Below are positions 8,519 to 16,504 of a stretch of DNA of 64,000 nt, in pieces (position 1 is the first letter of the stretch; each line of letters opens with the position of its first letter). Position numbers and translations under genes: made by a program. The notes below the pieces were generated by a model that had not been told where the DNA came from, searched no databases, and saw only the letters and a list, made by a program, of their open reading frames with translations. The stretch spans positions 1 through 64,000 of the forward strand of contig NZ_LQPP01000072.1 in NCBI RefSeq assembly GCF_002102345.1. The letters are read 5' to 3'. The DNA is from Mycolicibacterium peregrinum. GTDB taxonomy: Bacteria > Actinomycetota > Actinomycetes > Mycobacteriales > Mycobacteriaceae.

Positions 8519-9492
8519 AAGTGAGCTATCGAACCGCGGTACACGACGGTCTCCGCGACGCGCTCGCCCGAGACCACCGAGTCATGCTGATGGGCGAAGA
8601 CGTCGGCCGCTACGGCGGCACCTACGCCGCTTCGAAAGGCCTTCTCGAGGAATTCGGGCCCGAGCGGGTGCGTGACACCCCGCTGTCGGAACTGGGTTTC
8701 GTCGGTGTCGGCATCGGAGCAGCACTCGGTGGCCTGCGCCCGATCGTCGAGATCATGACCGTCAACTTCAGCCTGCTCGCCCTCGACCAGATCGTCAATA
8801 CCGCTGCCGCGCTGCGACATATGTCCGGCGGTCAGTTCTCGGTACCTTTGGTTGTGAGGATGGCTACCGGTGCCGGCCGACAACTGGCGGCGCAGCACTC
8901 ACACAGCTTGGAATGCTGGTACGCCCATATTCCGGGCATCAAGGTACTGGCCCCGGCGACTGTGGAGGACGCCTACGGTATGTTGGCTGCCGCCCTGGAT
9001 GATCCTGACCCCGTGGTGATTTTCGAGCATGTCCAGCTGTACAACACCTCAGCTGACGTGAACAGACTCGAACCGACCGATATCGGCCATGCCATGGTCC
9101 GACGGACAGGGCGTCATGTCACGCTCATCACATACGGCGGCAGCCTGCCCAAAACCCTTGACGCCGCGGACCGACTCTCTGTCGACGGAGTCGGATGCGA
9201 AGTAGTCGACCTGCGAGTACTACGTCCCTTGGACACCACGACGATCATCGAATCGCTCGAGAAAACGCACCGCGCCGTCATTGTCGACGAGGGCTGGCGC
9301 ACCGGGAGCTTGGCCGCAGAGGTCAGTGCGCGCCTCTCCGAAGAGGCGTTCTACAACCTCGATGCACCCCTCCTGCGCGTCTGCAGCGCCGAGGTACCCA
9401 TCCCCTACGCCCGACACCTCGAGCAGGCAGCGTTGCCACAGGTATCCACGATTGTCGACGCCGTGAATCGCGTGTTGGGAAAAAACTCATGA
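8515..9492 (+). CDS. pdhB: 2-oxoacid dehydrogenase E1 component, beta subunit
   Basis: A 325-residue transketolase-like E1-beta subunit. Landmarks are MGEDVGRYGGTYAASKGL at the N terminus, DTPLSELGFVGVGIGAA, the RMATGAGRQLAAQHSHS segment, and the C-terminal transketolase domain with EVVDLRVLRPLDTTTI and VDEGWRTGS. It pairs with the E1-alpha just upstream. The ATG overlaps the previous stop, and its stop overlaps the E2 ATG (9489), so the three subunits are coupled at translation. Confidence 0.9.
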   Translation: MKVSYRTAVHDGLRDALARDHRVMLMGEDVGRYGGTYAASKGLLEEFGPERVRDTPLSELGFVGVGIGAALGGLRPIVEIMTVNFSLLALDQIVNTAAALRHMSGGQFSVPLVVRMATGAGRQLAAQHSHSLECWYAHIPGIKVLAPATVEDAYGMLAAALDDPDPVVIFEHVQLYNTSADVNRLEPTDIGHAMVRRTGRHVTLITYGGSLPKTLDAADRLSVDGVGCEVVDLRVLRPLDTTTIIESLEKTHRAVIVDEGWRTGSLAAEVSARLSEEAFYNLDAPLLRVCSAEVPIPYARHLEQAALPQVSTIVDAVNRVLGKNS

Positions 9493-10628
9493 TCGAGTTC
9501 ACCATGCCCGCACTCGGGTCGGACATGGACGAAGGAACCCTGACGGAATGGTTGGTGAAACCTGGCGACGTGGTTAACCGAGGCCAAGTCGTGGCAGTAG
9601 TCGAGACCACGAAAGCCGCTGTTGAAGTGGAGTGCTGGCAATCCGGCATTCTGCACGAACTTCTTGTGCCGGTGGGCGAAACGGTCCAGGTGGGAACGCC
9701 ATTGGCGACACTTTTGGCCGAGGGCGAGAGCGCTCCGGCCGAACCGAAGCGTCACCGTCGGGCCCGGGAAACATCCTCGTCGCCTCCAACCCCACGACGG
9801 CGGTGGGTATCACCTGCCGCTCGCCGCGTTGCGGCCTCGTTGGGAGTCGATGTCGAGAAGGTCGTCGGCACTGGCCCCCAGGGCGCGGTCACGATCAGCG
9901 ATGTCGAACACACCGCTGCAGCCGCTGGCCCGAAAGCACCGGAAAGCACCGGCACAGCTGAACGCGCGGCGCAGATGCGTAGATCGATAGCCGCCGCCAT
10001 GAGCCGTTCGAAGCAGGAGATTCCTCACTACTACCTGACCGAAGAAGTACCGATGCACGCAGCACTGTCGTGGCTGACGGAGTACAACAGCCAGCGATCG
10101 ATCACGGATCGCGTGCTGCCGGCGGTGTTGCAGTTGAAAGCTGTTGGCCTGGCAGCCAAGCGTTTCGGCGAGTTCAACGGGCGGTGGACCGACGGTGAGT
10201 TTCAACCCGCAACCGGAGTCCATGTGGGGGTTGCTATTTCGCTTCGAGGTGGCGGACTGGTAGCGCCAGCCATTCACGATGTCGCCGACAAGCCCATTGA
10301 CCAACTGATGCGCGAGCTCACAGACCTGGTTGCCAGGGCACGCGCCGGATCTCTTCGCAGTTCCGAGATGTCCGATCCGACGATCACGGTAACCAACCTG
10401 GGCGATCAAGGCGTTGATTCGGTATTTGGTGTGATATACCCACCACAGGTCGCATTGGTCGGCTTTGGCAGGACGACAGAACGAGTCCTCATCGTGGACA
10501 GCGGGATTCGGATCATGGCCACAGCGCACTCCACCTTGTCCGCGGACCATCGGGCCAGCGACGGGCACCGCGGCGCACTGTTCCTGGCGGCCGTCAACGA
10601 GACATTGCAGCACCCCGCCACGCTGTAG
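9489..10628 (+). CDS. pdhC: Dihydrolipoamide acyltransferase (E2)
   Basis: A 379-residue E2 core of the dehydrogenase complex. One lipoyl domain comes first (about residues 1-77, lipoyl-lysine motif ETTKAAVEVE), then a charged linker, a peripheral-subunit-binding domain (SPAARRVAASLGVDVEKVVGTG), and the trimeric catalytic domain. The catalytic histidine motif DHRASDGHRGA is near the C terminus. It transfers the acyl group from lipoamide to CoA. The ATG at 9489 overlaps the E1-beta stop; an in-frame extension upstream has no start support. No E3 (dihydrolipoamide dehydrogenase) gene is in the window, so E3 must be shared with another complex. Confidence 0.92.
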   Translation: MIEFTMPALGSDMDEGTLTEWLVKPGDVVNRGQVVAVVETTKAAVEVECWQSGILHELLVPVGETVQVGTPLATLLAEGESAPAEPKRHRRARETSSSPPTPRRRWVSPAARRVAASLGVDVEKVVGTGPQGAVTISDVEHTAAAAGPKAPESTGTAERAAQMRRSIAAAMSRSKQEIPHYYLTEEVPMHAALSWLTEYNSQRSITDRVLPAVLQLKAVGLAAKRFGEFNGRWTDGEFQPATGVHVGVAISLRGGGLVAPAIHDVADKPIDQLMRELTDLVARARAGSLRSSEMSDPTITVTNLGDQGVDSVFGVIYPPQVALVGFGRTTERVLIVDSGIRIMATAHSTLSADHRASDGHRGALFLAAVNETLQHPATL

Positions 10629-10642
10629 GAGCGAGATGACAC

Positions 10643-10897
10643 ATGCTCACTGACAAAGGTATTCGGGCAGAAGTCCTCGAAGTGCTGACGCGCATTGCGC
10701 CCGAAGTGGAGCCACACACCATTTCTGACGACGCGTCGCTGCGCAGCCAGGTCGATCTCGATTCGATGGACTGGCTGAACTTTCTGGTCGGTGTGCATCG
10801 GCGACTTCACGTAGCCATCCCGGAAAAAGACTATGCCTCGCTGCAAACACTCAACGACGTCGTCGGCTACATCCAGGCGCATACTCAGGACGGCTGA
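10643..10897 (+). CDS. Stand-alone acyl carrier protein
   Basis: An 84-residue acyl/peptidyl carrier protein. The phosphopantetheine attachment motif DLDSMDW is intact (Ser in DSMD), flanked by the expected helices. It follows the E2 gene by 14 nt with an upstream GGAGCGAGATGACAC, so it is in the same operon. A carrier protein beside a 2-oxoacid dehydrogenase and an ACS-type ligase is unusual. It may receive an acyl group from the ligase or from acyl-CoA; this is inference. The FabH-like pair at 22575-24528 is a possible downstream partner elsewhere in the island. Confidence 0.85.
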   Translation: MLTDKGIRAEVLEVLTRIAPEVEPHTISDDASLRSQVDLDSMDWLNFLVGVHRRLHVAIPEKDYASLQTLNDVVGYIQAHTQDG

Positions 10898-10898
10898 G

Positions 10899-10987
10899 GG
10901 TCTGCCCGAAGCCGGCTCCCCCCCTTCGGGGCGGTGGTCCCAGCAGGTGTCGTTGGAATCCACGCAACCAGTGGCTTCGGGCAGACC
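10899..10987 (+). other. Long inverted repeat / structured element
   Basis: Perfect 15-bp arms GGTCTGCCCGAAGCC (10899-10913) and GGCTTCGGGCAGACC (10973-10987) enclose 59 nt. That interior itself contains a CCCC-TTC-GGGG hairpin and a GTTG/CAAC pairing. It begins at the ACP stop codon. It could be a strong terminator-like structure for the operon or a structured RNA; there is no U-tract. This is the main content of the gene-free stretch 10898-11238. Confidence 0.7.
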
Positions 10988-11039
10988 GCCGGTATGACCG
11001 GCACCTTCAGACACTTCCATCCGGCGTCTCCGGCAGGGA

Positions 11040-11053
11040 GTGCCGAAGGTCCC
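11040..11053. promoter_or_regulatory. Candidate DosR box
   Basis: GTGCCGAAGGTCCC on + (GGGACCTTCGGCAC on -) differs from the GGGACNNNNGGCCC core at one position. It lies 186 nt upstream of the 57-residue ORF at 11239, with no other gene between. Confidence 0.55.
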
Positions 11054-11238
11054 ATATTCGACCGGCGAAAGTCGGTCACACATCTGAACGAGGAGGTTGC
11101 CTTACGCGGGATCGGATGACACGCGGCCCCCTCATGGGGTGACATAAGCCTCTACCTCGACCGCTGCTGCCACCGACACCATGAATCGCGGGTGGATCTG
11201 CAACTCACCTGCGGTAGGCGAATCCAGGAGGTTGACGA

Positions 11239-11412
11239 ATGGTAGGCAATCGCGCGCTCGAAGCCATCAAGCGGTTGTTGACAGCGGACGCTTACATCCG
11301 GTCCCACGACCAGCCCGCTCAGCGCGGAACAAGCACCGCCGTCCCCGAGAACACACTGGAATCACCTTCGGTCGCGACCAAAGAGGTCACGCCGCGGCCC
11401 GAAGTGAGCTGA
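11239..11412 (+). CDS. Small hypothetical protein, 57 aa
   Basis: A short ORF with a strong Shine-Dalgarno (CCAGGAGGTTGACGA) before its ATG. The protein begins MVGNRALEAIKRLLTADAY, an amphipathic helix, followed by a disordered Ser/Thr/Pro/Glu-rich tail. No family recognised. It is preceded by a DosR-like box. A different-frame ORF over the same DNA (11181-11423) lacks a ribosome-binding site and is rejected in its favour. Confidence 0.55.
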   Translation: MVGNRALEAIKRLLTADAYIRSHDQPAQRGTSTAVPENTLESPSVATKEVTPRPEVS

Positions 11413-11508
11413 TGTTTTCCTGAGAGGGATGCCCACTGCCGGATTACCGAGCGCTACGCTCCGTCAGACGCTGACAGCTGCGCAGTGGGTCTCCATCGAT
11501 CCAACCAG

Positions 11509-11964
11509 TTAGTCATCGTCGATGACATGCACTGCGGCTTCCTCGGCGGCAGCCTCTCCCCCACTGAGGCCGGCATCTTCAGCGATCAGTTCCGCCTCGG
11601 TGTCCTCACCGAAACCCTTGTCGGGAGCAACAAGTCGGCCGGCGCGTATCCGGCCCACCTCGTCGCGTCGAGGAAACTCTGCTTCCCGCTCGGCCTCATC
11701 GGCGCGGCATTGGTCATCGGTGTCGAGCGGATCCCCGATTCGCGATGCGGGATCTGGATCCTCCTCGGCGAGCCGCTGATCCGCGCTTTCAGACGGGCCG
11801 AATGCACCGGGTCCGTATGGCCGTTCCGGTGGCGAATATCCTTCGTCCAGCATGTCATCGACGCCACGGTCCACGAGCGTGTCCTGCGGTTGCAGCTGGT
11901 TCTCGTCCTCCCTACTGGTGTATACACCCGCAGCCGGTCCAGTAGCGAAATTCCGATCGTCCAT
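11509..11964 (-). CDS. DUF5709-type acidic protein
   Basis: A 151-residue, very acidic, probably largely disordered protein. The segment DTLVDRGVDDMLDEGYSPPERPYG and the later RAGRLVAPDKGFGEDTEAELIAEDAGLSGGEAAAEEAAVH are characteristic of the actinobacterial DUF5709 family. Function unknown. ATG at 11964 is chosen: GGAAGG lies about 10 nt upstream, and the family sequence begins there rather than at the in-frame ATG at 11988. It is 38 nt downstream of the universal stress protein gene on the same strand. Confidence 0.75.
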   Translation of the reverse strand: MDDRNFATGPAAGVYTSREDENQLQPQDTLVDRGVDDMLDEGYSPPERPYGPGAFGPSESADQRLAEEDPDPASRIGDPLDTDDQCRADEAEREAEFPRRDEVGRIRAGRLVAPDKGFGEDTEAELIAEDAGLSGGEAAAEEAAVHVIDDD

Positions 11965-12002
11965 GACTCGATACCTTCCTGCGAGCAATCAGGTCGGTCG
12001 CA

Positions 12003-12899
12003 CTAGCGTGGGCGAGCGACGATCACCGGCACCCAGCTCTCCTGGGTGACAACGGTACTGACGGATCCGAGCAGCATCCCGGCGAATCCACCCCGGCCAC
12101 GGCTGCCAACGACAACCAGCTGCGCGCGGACAGACTCATCCAGCACCTGCTGGGCCGGTCGGTCGTACCGGACGATGCGGTGAACGGTCACATCAGGGTA
12201 TTTCTCCTGCCATCCGGCAAGGCGCTCCGCCAGGGTCTCCCCTGCCACTTGCAGTTGCGCCGACGTCTCGAAACTCGGCAAGGAGGACATATCGGCGTCA
12301 CACCACACGTGAAGCGCCACCAAATCCACTCCCCGCAAAGATGCTTCCTCGAAGGCGATGGACGTCGCCAGCTCGGACGCAGTCGAACCGTCGATACCCA
12401 CGAGCACCGGCAGCCGGCCGATCTCAGGTGACTCTTCCTGGTCAGGTACGACCGCTACTGGACAGTGTGCGTGGTGGAGCAGCCCACCGCTGATCGATCC
12501 GAGAAGACGGCGATGCCTCGCTGACCGGCCCCGGGAACCGACCACGACCATCTGAGCGTCCCTGGACACCTCGGCGAGAGCTGCTACTGGTGCACCGATG
12601 AACAACTCGCCGGTGATTTCGATGTCATGGGTGCCGACACTGTTTCGGGCAGCCATTGTCGCCGAGGCGATGAAGTCTCGACCCTCGGCCTCTTGGATCT
12701 CCAGAATCTCCTCGGGAACTCGGCCGGCGGGCCAGCCCAGTGTCGACGCTGCGACCGGCAACGACGCGAGCACGTGCACGATCGTCAATGGCACGTGTCG
12801 CATCGCCGCCTCTCGCGCGGCCCACCACACCGCCGCCTGTGCCGACGCGGATCCGTCAATTCCGACAACTACTCCGTGATGTGAGCTCCGCTGCGCCAT
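12003..12899 (-). CDS. Universal stress protein, tandem UspA domains
   Basis: A 298-residue tandem-domain stress protein. Domain 1 begins VVVGIDGSASAQ and has the ATP loop VVGSRGRSARHRRLLGSISGG; domain 2 begins VLVGIDGSTASE with VVGSRGRGGFAGMLLGSVS. Both G-x2-G-x9-G-S/T ATP-binding signatures are intact, as in Rv2623-type proteins of the DosR regulon. ATG at 12899 has GAGGAG nine bases upstream. The gene is divergent from the alpha/beta hydrolase at 13058, with a candidate DosR box between them. Confidence 0.9.
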   Translation of the reverse strand: MAQRSSHHGVVVGIDGSASAQAAVWWAAREAAMRHVPLTIVHVLASLPVAASTLGWPAGRVPEEILEIQEAEGRDFIASATMAARNSVGTHDIEITGELFIGAPVAALAEVSRDAQMVVVGSRGRSARHRRLLGSISGGLLHHAHCPVAVVPDQEESPEIGRLPVLVGIDGSTASELATSIAFEEASLRGVDLVALHVWCDADMSSLPSFETSAQLQVAGETLAERLAGWQEKYPDVTVHRIVRYDRPAQQVLDESVRAQLVVVGSRGRGGFAGMLLGSVSTVVTQESWVPVIVARPR

Positions 12900-12994
12900 C
12901 TCGCACGCTCCTCGCACTAGGACCCAACGACAGTGACGTTACGAACTACCGTGCTGCTGCGCTGGAGGCGTTGGTCCCACCGGCGATGGCCATA

Positions 12995-13008
12995 CGGCCC
13001 TTAGTACC
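12995..13008. promoter_or_regulatory. Candidate DosR box
   Basis: CGGCCCTTAGTACC matches 9 of 14 positions of the GGGACTTTTGTCCC core and is roughly palindromic. It lies 96 nt from the USP start and 50 nt from the hydrolase start in a divergent promoter. Confidence 0.45.
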
Positions 13009-13057
13009 GTGATTCAAGCCTCTATTCCGAGGCACGCCACAGTCATAGGTTCCGGGT

Positions 13058-14320
13058 ATGTCGGCAACGAAAGACGGCGGCCAGGTTGGCAATCGGCCAC
13101 TACCCTGCCGTCGGATGCCGTCGTGGCCCCGGGATATCGGTCCAGCGGTCCGCCCCGTTGCCAGAACGGTCGGCTACTACGCGCGTGCATGGCGCCGATA
13201 CCTGAGCGACGAACCGCGCGACCTTCCGATCGCGCGGCCCACCCTCGCCCTGGCGGCACACGCGCTACGCGATGAGATCGTCCTCCTCGCGTTACGCGCA
13301 CGCCGTCCGGTTAGCGATGTCCGTACGTTCGAGCGAATCGATGCCGAGGTTCTCGCCGCACTCGACTTCTACCGAATGAAGGGATGCTTGGACAGCCCGG
13401 CCCGGTTCTTCACGAAGCCGCCGGCTTTGACAGAAGTGACCATAAGGCCCGTGCGGGTACTCGGACGGTCCTATGAGCGCCTCTACTTCAACAGCGGCTA
13501 TCACCCACGGGCCGGAGAACCGGGACGGCAACGGTGGCTCAGCTACACCGCCAACGATCGAGAGTTCGCGTTGCTGTTGCGCCACAAGGAGGCTCGCCCG
13601 TGGTTGGTGTGTGTTCACGGTGCTGAAATGGGCCGGGCCGCCCTGGACCTGGCGCTCTTCCGGGCATGGCACCTGCACCACGACCTCGGACTGAACGTGC
13701 TCATGCCGGTCCTACCGATGCACGGCCCTCGATCACGGGGCCTACCGAAGTCGGCGGTTTTCCCCGGCGAGGATGTGATGGACAATCTGCACGCGACCGC
13801 TCAGGCGGTCTGGGATATCCGGCGGTTGCTGAGCTGGATCCGACATCTTGAGCCCAACTCCCCGATAGGGCTGTACAGCATCTCGCTCGGTGGATACGTA
13901 TCGGCATTGGTCGCCAGCCTGGAAGACGGCCTGAGCTGCGCCATTCTCGGTGTACCCGTGGCCGACCTGATCGAACTCCTGGGTCGCCACGCAGGATTGA
14001 GCGCTGACGATCCGCGTCAGCGAACCGTTGAATTGGCTGCGCCCCTGGGACGAATGGTGTCGCCGCTGTCTCTGCAACCGAAGGTGCCCCTGCCCGGCCG
14101 CTTCATCTACGCGGGGGTGGCGGATCGGCTCGTGCACCCGCGTGGACAAGTCGTCCGGTTGTGGGAGCACTGGGGCAGGCCCCAGATCGTTTGGTATCCG
14201 GGTGGCCACACCGGATTCTTCCAGTCACAACCCGTCCAACGATTCATCGACGGTGCGCTCGTGCAATCAGGTCTCGTCAGCGGCGCGGCCGGTGAACCAC
14301 CGTCGGACCAATCGGCCTGA
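13058..14320 (+). CDS. Alpha/beta hydrolase (Rv2627c-like)
   Basis: A 420-residue protein with a C-terminal alpha/beta-hydrolase fold (about residues 170-405). The nucleophile elbow SISLGGY, an acid in GVADRLVHP and the histidine in YPGGHTGFFQ complete a plausible catalytic triad. The N-terminal about 130 residues are helical and of unknown role. Length and placement near Rip3, Hrp1 and USP genes resemble M. tuberculosis Rv2627c, a DosR-induced protein; that assignment is from memory. Substrate unknown. The stop is 13 nt before the WS/DGAT start, suggesting co-transcription. Confidence 0.78.
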   Translation: MSATKDGGQVGNRPLPCRRMPSWPRDIGPAVRPVARTVGYYARAWRRYLSDEPRDLPIARPTLALAAHALRDEIVLLALRARRPVSDVRTFERIDAEVLAALDFYRMKGCLDSPARFFTKPPALTEVTIRPVRVLGRSYERLYFNSGYHPRAGEPGRQRWLSYTANDREFALLLRHKEARPWLVCVHGAEMGRAALDLALFRAWHLHHDLGLNVLMPVLPMHGPRSRGLPKSAVFPGEDVMDNLHATAQAVWDIRRLLSWIRHLEPNSPIGLYSISLGGYVSALVASLEDGLSCAILGVPVADLIELLGRHAGLSADDPRQRTVELAAPLGRMVSPLSLQPKVPLPGRFIYAGVADRLVHPRGQVVRLWEHWGRPQIVWYPGGHTGFFQSQPVQRFIDGALVQSGLVSGAAGEPPSDQSA

Positions 14321-14333
14321 AACAAGGTCCGTC

Positions 14334-15743
14334 ATGGATTGGCTTGATCCCCTGGACGCCGCGATGATCACCGCGGACATGGTCTCCAATCCGCTGAACA
14401 TCGGCGCTGTGCTGATCCTGTCCCCGCCACCGGGCGCGGACCCCGGGTATGTCGACGATGTCTACCGCGACACTCTCCTGGCCGGGGAACCGCTGGACCC
14501 CCGGTTGTGCCGATTCCCACATCGCGGCGTGGACACCGCCGGTTGCTGGGTGTGGCGCAAAGCCGGTGCGATCGATCTACGACAGCACTACCGGCGTCGA
14601 ACCGTGGCGCCCGGGACCGATCGTGCCGGGATGTGGGAGCTGATCGGTGCGCTACATGCCGAGCCTCTCGACAAGTCCCGCCCTATGTGGATGGCCTACT
14701 TGATCGATGGACTGGACGACGGTCAGTTCGCTTTCTACATCAAACTTCACCACATCGTCATGGATGGCGTGGCCGGCTTGCAGACACTCACCGGCGCGCT
14801 CAGTGCTGACCCAGAACGGCGCTCGATGCCGGCATTTCATTCAGATCGGTATGGCCCAGCCGACGAGCCGTCCGGGCACCGTGGCTCGTGGATCCCCAAT
14901 CCGCTTGCCCTGCTGCACTCGGTGCTAGACACCGCAACCTCGAGTGTCGCGCTCGCGGAGCGCGTCGTCACCGGCCAGGTGACAAGTGCCCTGGCGGGGC
15001 TGACCGGCGACACCACGATGCCGCCGGTGGCCGCTCCCTGCGTCCGGTTCAACAGTCGCCTCGGCCCTGAACGAGCGGTCACCGCCGCCACCTGGCCGAA
15101 GAGCCGCTTCCAGGCGTTCGCGTCGACGGCCGGCGTCACCCCCAACGACGTGGTAACCGCGGTGATCGCCGGCGCCTTGCGCCAGTGGCTGCTCGACCAG
15201 GGTGAATTGCCCCGCCGATCTCTGGTGGCCATTTGTCCGGTCACGGTCCACGGTCATGAGCTCAGCCGGTCCGAACGCCACGGCAACATGTTCGGTGCCT
15301 GGCTGTGCCCGTTGGGTACCAACCTGTCCGACCCTGCAGAGAGGCTGCATCTCATTCACCGGTCGATGTCGGAAGGAAAACGTCGTGTCGCGGCCCGTGG
15401 CGCGGCAGCGTCATTGTTGCTGCTCGCGACGAGCATTGCGCCGACGGTCCTGCTGCCGATGCTGCCCTTCGCACCGAAGTTTCGGGTCGGCTACAACCTA
15501 CCGATATCGCACGTGCCCGGACCGAGGTGCGAAATGTATTGGAACGGAGCACACATCGATGAGATCTACCCGATCTCGGCGGTCTACGACGGGCAGGCAC
15601 TCAACGTCACAACATGCTCCTACGCTGATCGCATAGGATTCGGTTTCGTCGCGGGACGCGAGATCGTGCCCGACGTCCCCGACCTGATCCCCTTGACGGA
15701 ACGAGCCCTCACCGAACTTGAACACGCCGTGGGTATCGACTGA
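14334..15743 (+). CDS. Wax ester synthase/diacylglycerol acyltransferase (WS/DGAT)
   Basis: A 469-residue WS/DGAT-family acyltransferase that would join acyl-CoA to diacylglycerol or a fatty alcohol. The catalytic motif HHIVMDG is intact, and the conserved C-terminal blocks NLPISHVPGP and the PISAVYDGQALNVTTCSYADRIGFGFV region are present. It is divergent in sequence from the Tgs1-like paralogue at 18392, so substrate or acyl preference may differ. The ATG at 14334 begins with the family-typical LDPLDAAMI. Storage-lipid synthesis is a known output of the dormancy response. Confidence 0.88.
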   Translation: MDWLDPLDAAMITADMVSNPLNIGAVLILSPPPGADPGYVDDVYRDTLLAGEPLDPRLCRFPHRGVDTAGCWVWRKAGAIDLRQHYRRRTVAPGTDRAGMWELIGALHAEPLDKSRPMWMAYLIDGLDDGQFAFYIKLHHIVMDGVAGLQTLTGALSADPERRSMPAFHSDRYGPADEPSGHRGSWIPNPLALLHSVLDTATSSVALAERVVTGQVTSALAGLTGDTTMPPVAAPCVRFNSRLGPERAVTAATWPKSRFQAFASTAGVTPNDVVTAVIAGALRQWLLDQGELPRRSLVAICPVTVHGHELSRSERHGNMFGAWLCPLGTNLSDPAERLHLIHRSMSEGKRRVAARGAAASLLLLATSIAPTVLLPMLPFAPKFRVGYNLPISHVPGPRCEMYWNGAHIDEIYPISAVYDGQALNVTTCSYADRIGFGFVAGREIVPDVPDLIPLTERALTELEHAVGID

Positions 15744-15814
15744 GTCCTCTTGTCCGCGCACCGGATGACCAAATCCCATATCCGGCTCCGGTACGCATCG
15801 GCAAGCCTGGGCAG

Positions 15815-16504
15815 ATGAAGCCATTTGACGATCCCACCGACAGCCGGTCGGCATACCGAGACGAAGAAGTTCAAGTTCTCGCGGACCGCGTCTCGGTCGC
15901 GGGGCACCTCACCATTCCTGAAAGTGCTTGTGGCGTAGTCGTATTTGCTCACGGCAGCGGCAGTAGCCGCCACAGTCCGCGCAATCAGTACGTCGCACGA
16001 GTATTGAACGAAGCTGGTTTCGGCACGCTGCTCTTCGATCTGCTGACTCCGGAGGAAGAACGTAACCGTGCCAATGTCTTCGACATCGAGCTGCTCGCAT
16101 CCCGGCTCGTCGACGTCACGGTCTGGCTGACCGACCAGCCCGACACCGCAACGCTGCCCGTCGGGTACTTCGGTGCGAGCACCGGGGCCGGAGCCGCATT
16201 GGCGGCCGCAGCCGAGCCCCGGGTGAACGTAGCAGCGGTCGTATCGCGCGGAGGCCGGCCAGACCTCGCAGGCGAAGCGCTGCACAACGTCTTCGCACCG
16301 ACGCTTCTGCTCGTGGGAGGGCGGGACGACGTGGTCATCGAACTGAATCGACGAGCCCGGGCCATGATCCCTGCCCATTGCGAATTGGCGATCATTCCGG
16401 GCGCCACCCATCTGTTCGAAGAACCAGGCGCTCTCGAGCGGGTAGCCGAGCTCGCACGCGACTGGTTCATCGAGTACCTGGTCACCCACCCGACGACGGG
16501 GTGA
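15815..16504 (+). CDS. Dienelactone-hydrolase-like alpha/beta hydrolase
   Basis: A 229-residue single-domain alpha/beta hydrolase. The segment VVVFAHGSGSSRHSPRNQYVARVL forms the oxyanion region. The nucleophile elbow is GASTGAG, the acid is in VGGRDDVV, and the histidine is in GATHLFEEPG. It resembles the hydrolase half of Rv0571c, a DosR-regulon protein that is fused to a phosphoribosyltransferase domain; here the hydrolase stands alone. Substrate unknown. Its 3' end overlaps the convergent rafH gene by 23 nt. Confidence 0.8.
   Translation: MKPFDDPTDSRSAYRDEEVQVLADRVSVAGHLTIPESACGVVVFAHGSGSSRHSPRNQYVARVLNEAGFGTLLFDLLTPEEERNRANVFDIELLASRLVDVTVWLTDQPDTATLPVGYFGASTGAGAALAAAAEPRVNVAAVVSRGGRPDLAGEALHNVFAPTLLLVGGRDDVVIELNRRARAMIPAHCELAIIPGATHLFEEPGALERVAELARDWFIEYLVTHPTTG

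Noticed and set aside
10899..10987. tRNA or tmRNA-like gene
   Set aside because: The arms are 15 bp rather than 7 bp, and there is no T-loop GTTCRA, anticodon stem or CCA end.
11181..11423. 80-codon ORF overlapping the 57-residue ORF
   Set aside because: No ribosome-binding site; the alternative frame starting at 11239 has a strong one.
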